A stretch of 9,518 nt of DNA, from the NCBI GenBank assembly GCA_964350605.1, contig CAYGKP010000087.1, positions 1 through 9,518 on the forward strand. The letters run 5' to 3'. The translations under genes were made by a program, and so were the position numbers. This DNA comes from CAYGKP01 sp964350605. GTDB lineage: Bacteria > Bacteroidota > Bacteroidia > Cytophagales > JAAEPT01. A model generated the notes under the pieces. That model made no database searches and was not told the origin of the DNA. It saw only the letters and a list, made by a program, of their open reading frames with translations. Positions 5,795 through 9,518 of the stretch are shown here, piece after piece; positions within the stretch are counted from its first letter, which is position 1; the number at the start of each line of letters is the position of its first letter.

Positions 5795-6358
5795 TTATTC
5801 AGGGAGTTCCAGGTGAATCCGCTCGTCGCGCAGAATCTCGACAGCCTTCGTCAGAGTGATGCTCTTCTTCGCGTTGGCCAGTTCTTGGCGGAAGCCTTTG
5901 ATCATCTCGCGACGCTTGATGGCCTCCAAGCAGCGTCGGACTTGGTCTTTATTACTTAGAATCAACCCAGGTACGGGGCGGGGGCTGCCATTTTCGTCGG
6001 TGGCAACCATCGTGAGGTAGGACGAGTTGGTGTGCTTGACGATCCCCTCGTGGAAGTTCTCGCTAATGACCTTCACACCAATGACCATCGAGGAATTCCC
6101 CACGTAGTTCACCGAGGCCATCAAGTGCACCAAATCGCCCACCTCGACAGGCGCAAGGAAATCTACCCCGTTCATTGAAGCGGTGACGTTGTAGCCCCCC
6201 GCGTGCTTGGCCGCACAGGCGTAGGCTACTTTATCCATCAAGGAAAGAATCAGCCCCCCGTGAACCTTGCCGCCGAAGTTGGCGTAGGCGGGGATCATCA
6301 GTTCGGTAATGGTGGTTTGCGATTCTTCGACGGTTCGGAACTCGGGGAGTGACATCAT
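5795..6358 (-). CDS. Acyl-CoA thioesterase, hotdog fold (YciA/ACOT type)
   Basis: 187 residues. Cytoplasmic enzymes of this family hydrolyse acyl-CoA to free acid and CoA; chain-length preference cannot be read from sequence. The hotdog signature is residues 27-42, N-F-G-G-x-V-H-G-G-L-I-L-S-L-M-D: N27, the GG turn (34-35) at the start of the central helix, and D42. It is followed by VTASMNGVDFLAPVEVGDLV (58-77) and the beta strands VNYVGNSSMVIGVKV. After the hotdog domain (to about 130) is a charged helical C-terminal tail (135-187) not needed for the fold. Two adjacent ATG codons (complement 6356-6358 and 6353-6355) are equally good starts. It ends at the shared bidirectional terminator and is divergent from the small lipoprotein gene. 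Confidence 0.88.
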   Translation of the reverse strand: MMSLPEFRTVEESQTTITELMIPAYANFGGKVHGGLILSLMDKVAYACAAKHAGGYNVTASMNGVDFLAPVEVGDLVHLMASVNYVGNSSMVIGVKVISENFHEGIVKHTNSSYLTMVATDENGSPRPVPGLILSNKDQVRRCLEAIKRREMIKGFRQELANAKKSITLTKAVEILRDERIHLELPE

Positions 6359-6379
6359 GATAAAGCGGTTCAGAAAGGG

Positions 6380-6387
6380 GAAAGCTA
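6380..6387 (-). promoter_or_regulatory. Candidate -7 box for the thioesterase gene
   Basis: On the minus strand TAGCTTTC matches seven of eight TAnnTTTG positions and is preceded, 21 bases upstream, by TTG within TTGTTGG. It would give a leader of about 15 bases to the thioesterase ATG. The match is plausible but short. Confidence 0.35.
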
Positions 6388-6496
6388 GCAGTTTGTGGGC
6401 GGGAAGGCCAACAAGCCAGCGCGGCCCGGTAAAAGATTTTAACTTGCGGAGCGTTGGGGTGGAAGAGTTCCCGCTTTGATCCCCGTTTCTGTGCTC

Positions 6497-6715
6497 ATGC
6501 GTCGTTTGCTACTCCTGTCCCTCTTGGTGCCTGTTTTGGGCCTCCAAGGCTGTTTTCTCAAGAACTTGCTTCGCAGGAAGTGCCCGATCGAGAGTTGCCG
6601 GGTACGCATGCAGCATTACCACGAGGATCAGTTGTTCCGCAGCCGCGTAACGCCCATCTGGAAGAACCAGAACCCCCAGATCGGCCAGGACTGGAAGCCG
6701 CCGAAGAACAAGTAA
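6497..6715 (+). CDS. Very small Cys-containing lipoprotein, unknown function
   Basis: 72 residues. ATG 6497 is chosen because it gives a textbook lipoprotein signal: MRR, hydrophobic core LLLLSLLVPVLG, and lipobox L-Q-G-C with lipidated C19. A TTG 7 codons earlier is open but adds nothing. The mature part (about 53 residues) is basic, with two further cysteines (C29, C34), a HYHED cluster (40-44), and a polar tail rich in N, Q, K and W (IWKNQNPQIGQDWKPPKNK). The K-C-P...C spacing with nearby histidines could bind metal or form a disulfide. I recall similar tiny Cys/His lipoproteins with a K-Q-N-P-x-x-G tail in Bacteroidota but no known function. It lies immediately upstream of gyrA, which has its own promoter. 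Confidence 0.75.
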   Translation: MRRLLLLSLLVPVLGLQGCFLKNLLRRKCPIESCRVRMQHYHEDQLFRSRVTPIWKNQNPQIGQDWKPPKNK

Positions 6716-6719
6716 TCCT

Positions 6720-6728
6720 TGTGGATAA
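6720..6728 (-). promoter_or_regulatory. Perfect DnaA-box 9-mer upstream of gyrA
   Basis: TGTGGATAA, the exact reverse complement of TTATCCACA, begins five bases after the lipoprotein stop and lies 38 bases ahead of the gyrA -7 box, a position where a bound protein could influence the promoter. DnaA binding is inferred from the motif only. Confidence 0.45.
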
Positions 6729-6766
6729 CCTCCCGCCCGAACCTAGGCGCAGGGGGCGGAAATGGC

Positions 6767-6774
6767 TATATTTG
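6767..6774 (+). promoter_or_regulatory. Bacteroidota -7 box for gyrA
   Basis: TATATTTG matches TAnnTTTG exactly and sits in the 100-base gap before gyrA, predicting a start of transcription near 6780 and a leader of about 35 bases. No clear TTTG is seen at -33. The leader lacks a Shine-Dalgarno sequence; the start is preceded by AACAATT. Confidence 0.6.
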
Positions 6775-6815
6775 GGTAGGAAAAACCCATAGGGTTCCCC
6801 CATTCCAGAACAATT

Positions 6816-9347
6816 ATGGCTGAAGAAACCCGAAGCATCATCCCCATTGACATTGAGGATGAAATGCGCGGTGCCTACATCGATTACTCGATGTCGGTCA
6901 TCATTTCCCGCGCGCTGCCCGATGTGCGCGACGGACTGAAACCCGTCCACCGCCGCATTCTGTATGGAATGCACGAACTGGGCGTTACCGCCTCGAAGCC
7001 CTACCTGAAATGTGCCCGTATCGTCGGGGAGGTATTGGGTAAATATCACCCCCACGGGGACTCAGCGGTCTACGACTCGCTGGTGCGGATGGCCCAAGAC
7101 TGGTCGCTGCGCTACACGCTGATCGACGGCCAAGGAAACTACGGTTCAGTCGATGGCGATTCGCCGGCCGCGATGCGGTACACGGAAGCCCGCATGGAGC
7201 GCCTCACCGAAGAGATGCTCGCCGATCTGAAGAAGAATACGGTCGATTACCAGACCAACTTCGACGACTCGCTCAAGGAGCCAACAGTACTGCCCGCACG
7301 ATTGCCAAACCTGCTCGTCAATGGCGCGGCAGGGATTGCGGTGGGGATGGCCACCAACATGGCGCCCCACAACCTCACCGAGGTCATCGACGGGATTGTC
7401 CATTACATCGACAATCCGGAGTGTACGGTCACCGACTTGATGGAGCACGTCAAGGGGCCAGATTTCCCGACGGGGGCGAGCATTTTTGGCCTTCAGGGGA
7501 TCAAGAACGCCCTGGAAACGGGTCGGGGTCGCATCGTCATCCGCGCGAAAGCAACGATCGAGGAGATCGACAACCGCGAGGCGATCATTGTGACCGAGAT
7601 TCCCTATCAGGTGAACAAGGCGGCGATGATCGAGCGCACCGCGCAGCTCATCTCCGAAAAGAAAATTGAGGGCATTTCGGACATCCGCGACGAGTCGGAC
7701 CGTTCGGGCATGCGCATCGTCTACGAACTGAAGCGCGACGCGATTGCCAACGTGGTGCTGAACATGCTCTACAAGCATACCCAGCTTCAGTCAAGCTTCA
7801 GCGTCAACAACGTTGCCTTGGTCAAGGGCCGCCCCGAGACCTTGAACCTGCGCGACATGATCCACCACTACGTGGAGCATCGCCACGAGGTCGTGGTGCG
7901 CCGCACGGAGTACGATTTGGACGAGGCCGAGAAGCGCGCTCACATCCTTCTTGGTTACCTGATCGCCCTTGATAACCTCGACGAAGTCATCAAACTGATC
8001 CGAGCGTCCCGCGATGCGGATGTCGCCAAAGATGGCTTGATGAAGAACTTCGGTCTTTCGGAGCTCCAAGCGAAGGCCATCCTCGAGATGCGCTTGCAGC
8101 GTCTCACCGGTCTGGAGCGCGAGAAGATCCAGAAGGAATACGACGAGGTAATGGCCCGCATTGCCTATTTCAAGGAACTGCTCGGTAGCCGCGAGATGCG
8201 CATGGGCGTCATCAAAGAAGAGATGGCTGAATTGCGCGAGAAGTACGGCGACGAACGCCGCACCGAAATCGTGCATGCTTCCGACGAGATTGGCATTGAA
8301 GACCTGATTGCCGACGAGCCGATGGTCATCACCGTCTCGCATCAAGGCTACATCAAGCGCACGCCCCTGACCGAATATCGCTCGCAAGGCCGCGGTGGGG
8401 TGGGCTCGAAAGGCGCTGGCTCGAAGGAAGAAGACTTCAACGAGCACCTGTTTGTTGCCTCGATGCACAGCTACCTCTTATTCTTCACCGACCGAGGTAA
8501 AGTGTTCTGGCTCAAGGTGTACCAAGTACCAGAGGGGAGTAAAACCGCCAAAGGCCGACCGATTCAGAACCTGCTTCAGATCGAGCGGGAGGACAGCGTG
8601 CGCGCCGTCCAAGCGGTCAAAAACCTGGACGATCCCGATTACCTGGAGAACAACTTCCTGTTGTTCGTCACCCAACAAGGCACCGTCAAGAAGACCACCT
8701 TGGAGGCCTATTCGCGTCCCCGCCAAGCGGGCATCAATGCCATCACGATCAACGAAGATGACCGCTTGCTCGACGTGGCGTTGACCAATGGCGACAACGA
8801 GATTGTCCTAGCCAAACGCAGCGGGAAAGCCGTCCGCTTCCACGAAAGTGACATTCGCTCGATGGGTCGCGGTGCGGCTGGTGTGCGCGGTGTGGCGTTG
8901 GAAAACGACAAGGATGCCGTTGTCGGCATGGTCGTGCTCAACAACCCAGACATGCAACTGCTGGTGATCAGCGAGAACGGCTACGGAAAGCGAACGCCTT
9001 TCGAGGAGTATCGTTTGACTGGCCGTGGTGCAAAAGGCGTTACCACGTTAAACATCACCGAGAAAACTGGCGGCTTGGTCACCATGCTGGGCGTGCTCGA
9101 AGGTTTCGACCTGATGATCATCAACCGCTCGGGCATCACGATTCGGACTCGTGTGAGCGAGGTCAGTTCGCTGGGCCGCGCTACGCAAGGGGTGCGCCTG
9201 ATCAAGCTGAGCAAGGACGACCAGATTTCGGCTGTCACTGTCATCGAAGAGCTGGAAGGCGTCGACGAAGACTTGGTGGAAGGCGAGGAAGGTCCGATTG
9301 TAGAGGGGGAGACCCCTGAAGCTCAGGCACCCGAAGAAACGGAATAA
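6816..9347 (+). CDS. gyrA: DNA gyrase subunit A
   Basis: ATP-dependent type IIA topoisomerase subunit that cuts and rejoins DNA and, with GyrB, introduces negative supercoils. 843 residues. The breakage-reunion domain contains the catalytic AAMRYTE with Y122, at the same number as in E. coli. The quinolone region reads HPHGDSAVYD (78-87), with Ser at 83 and Asp at 87: the susceptible-type residues. A coiled-coil/exit-gate region lies at about 360-470. The C-terminal beta-pinwheel begins near 490 and carries the GyrA box QGRGGVGSKG (from Q524), which marks GyrA rather than ParC and is of the form I associate with Bacteroidota. The last ~35 residues are a strongly acidic tail (many Glu/Asp). 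It has its own promoter, and a TPR gene starts 37 bases after the stop. Confidence 0.98.
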   Translation: MAEETRSIIPIDIEDEMRGAYIDYSMSVIISRALPDVRDGLKPVHRRILYGMHELGVTASKPYLKCARIVGEVLGKYHPHGDSAVYDSLVRMAQDWSLRYTLIDGQGNYGSVDGDSPAAMRYTEARMERLTEEMLADLKKNTVDYQTNFDDSLKEPTVLPARLPNLLVNGAAGIAVGMATNMAPHNLTEVIDGIVHYIDNPECTVTDLMEHVKGPDFPTGASIFGLQGIKNALETGRGRIVIRAKATIEEIDNREAIIVTEIPYQVNKAAMIERTAQLISEKKIEGISDIRDESDRSGMRIVYELKRDAIANVVLNMLYKHTQLQSSFSVNNVALVKGRPETLNLRDMIHHYVEHRHEVVVRRTEYDLDEAEKRAHILLGYLIALDNLDEVIKLIRASRDADVAKDGLMKNFGLSELQAKAILEMRLQRLTGLEREKIQKEYDEVMARIAYFKELLGSREMRMGVIKEEMAELREKYGDERRTEIVHASDEIGIEDLIADEPMVITVSHQGYIKRTPLTEYRSQGRGGVGSKGAGSKEEDFNEHLFVASMHSYLLFFTDRGKVFWLKVYQVPEGSKTAKGRPIQNLLQIEREDSVRAVQAVKNLDDPDYLENNFLLFVTQQGTVKKTTLEAYSRPRQAGINAITINEDDRLLDVALTNGDNEIVLAKRSGKAVRFHESDIRSMGRGAAGVRGVALENDKDAVVGMVVLNNPDMQLLVISENGYGKRTPFEEYRLTGRGAKGVTTLNITEKTGGLVTMLGVLEGFDLMIINRSGITIRTRVSEVSSLGRATQGVRLIKLSKDDQISAVTVIEELEGVDEDLVEGEEGPIVEGETPEAQAPEETE

Positions 9348-9383
9348 GTTTTGCGCCCCGTCGTTAGACTGGTAGCCTGACCA

Positions 9384-9518
9384 ATGATGCTTCGCCGTTC
9401 ACTGACACTTCTCTTGTTGGTGCCCACCGTGCTGTGGGCCCAAAACCCAAAGGCCGAAAAAGCCTTGGTAAAGGGCGAGATCTTCCTGAAAGCTGGGAAG
9501 CCAGAAAAGGCGATCAAG
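9384..9518 (+). CDS. Secreted TPR-repeat protein, N-terminal fragment (runs off window)
   Basis: Only 45 codons are in the window. ATG 9384 (or the adjacent 9387) opens a signal peptide: MMLRRS, hydrophobic LTLLLLVPTVLW, likely cleavage at WAQ-N (about residue 20). The following residues, AEKALVKGEIFLKAGKPEKAIK, have the helix-turn-helix spacing of a tetratricopeptide repeat, though only about one helix and a half can be seen. A secreted TPR protein directly after gyrA is an order I recall from other Bacteroidota. The 36-base gap has no terminator, so read-through from gyrA is likely. Number of repeats and function cannot be told. Confidence 0.75.
   Translation, partial: MMLRRSLTLLLLVPTVLWAQNPKAEKALVKGEIFLKAGKPEKAIK

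Noticed and set aside
6454..6792. 112-codon plus-strand open frame overlapping the small lipoprotein
   Set aside because: Low-complexity Pro/Arg/Glu composition, no recognisable domain, and it runs across the gyrA promoter; the lipoprotein frame has a proper signal and lipobox.
6558..8468. Long minus-strand open frames opposite gyrA (6558-7055, 7146-7778, 7791-8468)
   Set aside because: They mirror the codon structure of a well-identified gene in GC-rich DNA and show no domain of their own.
1..9518. CRISPR array, insertion sequence, phage or defence island
   Set aside because: No direct-repeat array, transposase, integrase, terminal inverted repeat or defence-type domain was seen, and no gene shows a clearly foreign composition.

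Overview
The window looks like an ordinary chromosomal segment of a GC-rich member of the Bacteroidota. Four observations point that way: start codons without Shine-Dalgarno sequences; two exact copies of the Bacteroidota -7 promoter box TAnnTTTG, ahead of tRNA-Thr and of gyrA; a gyrase A subunit with a QGRGGVGSKG-type GyrA box and no large C-terminal insert; and bacillithiol synthesis (bshB1). The order gyrA then a secreted TPR protein, and pdxH beside yqgE, are also arrangements I associate with this phylum, from memory and not from a search. Genus cannot be told.

Layout. Positions 1-728 hold two tandem, paralogous, four-helix small membrane proteins of unknown function; the first lacks its extreme N-terminus at the window edge. 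After a 125-base leader with a perfect DnaA-box 9-mer and two small hairpins comes a tight four-gene plus-strand group (854-4218): thioredoxin reductase, a secreted M23 peptidase with LysM, the bacillithiol deacetylase BshB1 and an RDD membrane protein. The first two junctions are each TAA-C-ATG, and the third carries a hairpin whose loop holds the upstream stop codon. pdxH (minus) converges on this group with a 20-base overlap and is divergent from yqgE/algH (plus). A self-contained tRNA-Thr(UGU) unit follows (-7 box, tRNA with encoded CCA, terminator working in both directions). The minus-strand hotdog acyl-CoA thioesterase ends at the other side of that terminator. A very small Cys-containing lipoprotein then precedes gyrA, with a second perfect DnaA-box 9-mer just ahead of the gyrA promoter. 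The window closes with the first 45 codons of a secreted TPR protein.

How the genes fit together. trxB and bshB1 belong to the two low-molecular-weight/protein thiol systems of such bacteria, and their co-transcription would link thioredoxin and bacillithiol. The M23/LysM protein and the RDD protein are envelope proteins, and pdxH makes pyridoxal phosphate. GyrA maintains DNA supercoiling and carries the quinolone-sensitive residues. I see no mobile element, CRISPR array, phage gene, defence system or biosynthetic cluster. The more unusual signals are regulatory: the paired DnaA boxes, the start-codon hairpin at 3557-3586, and the one-base gene junctions.
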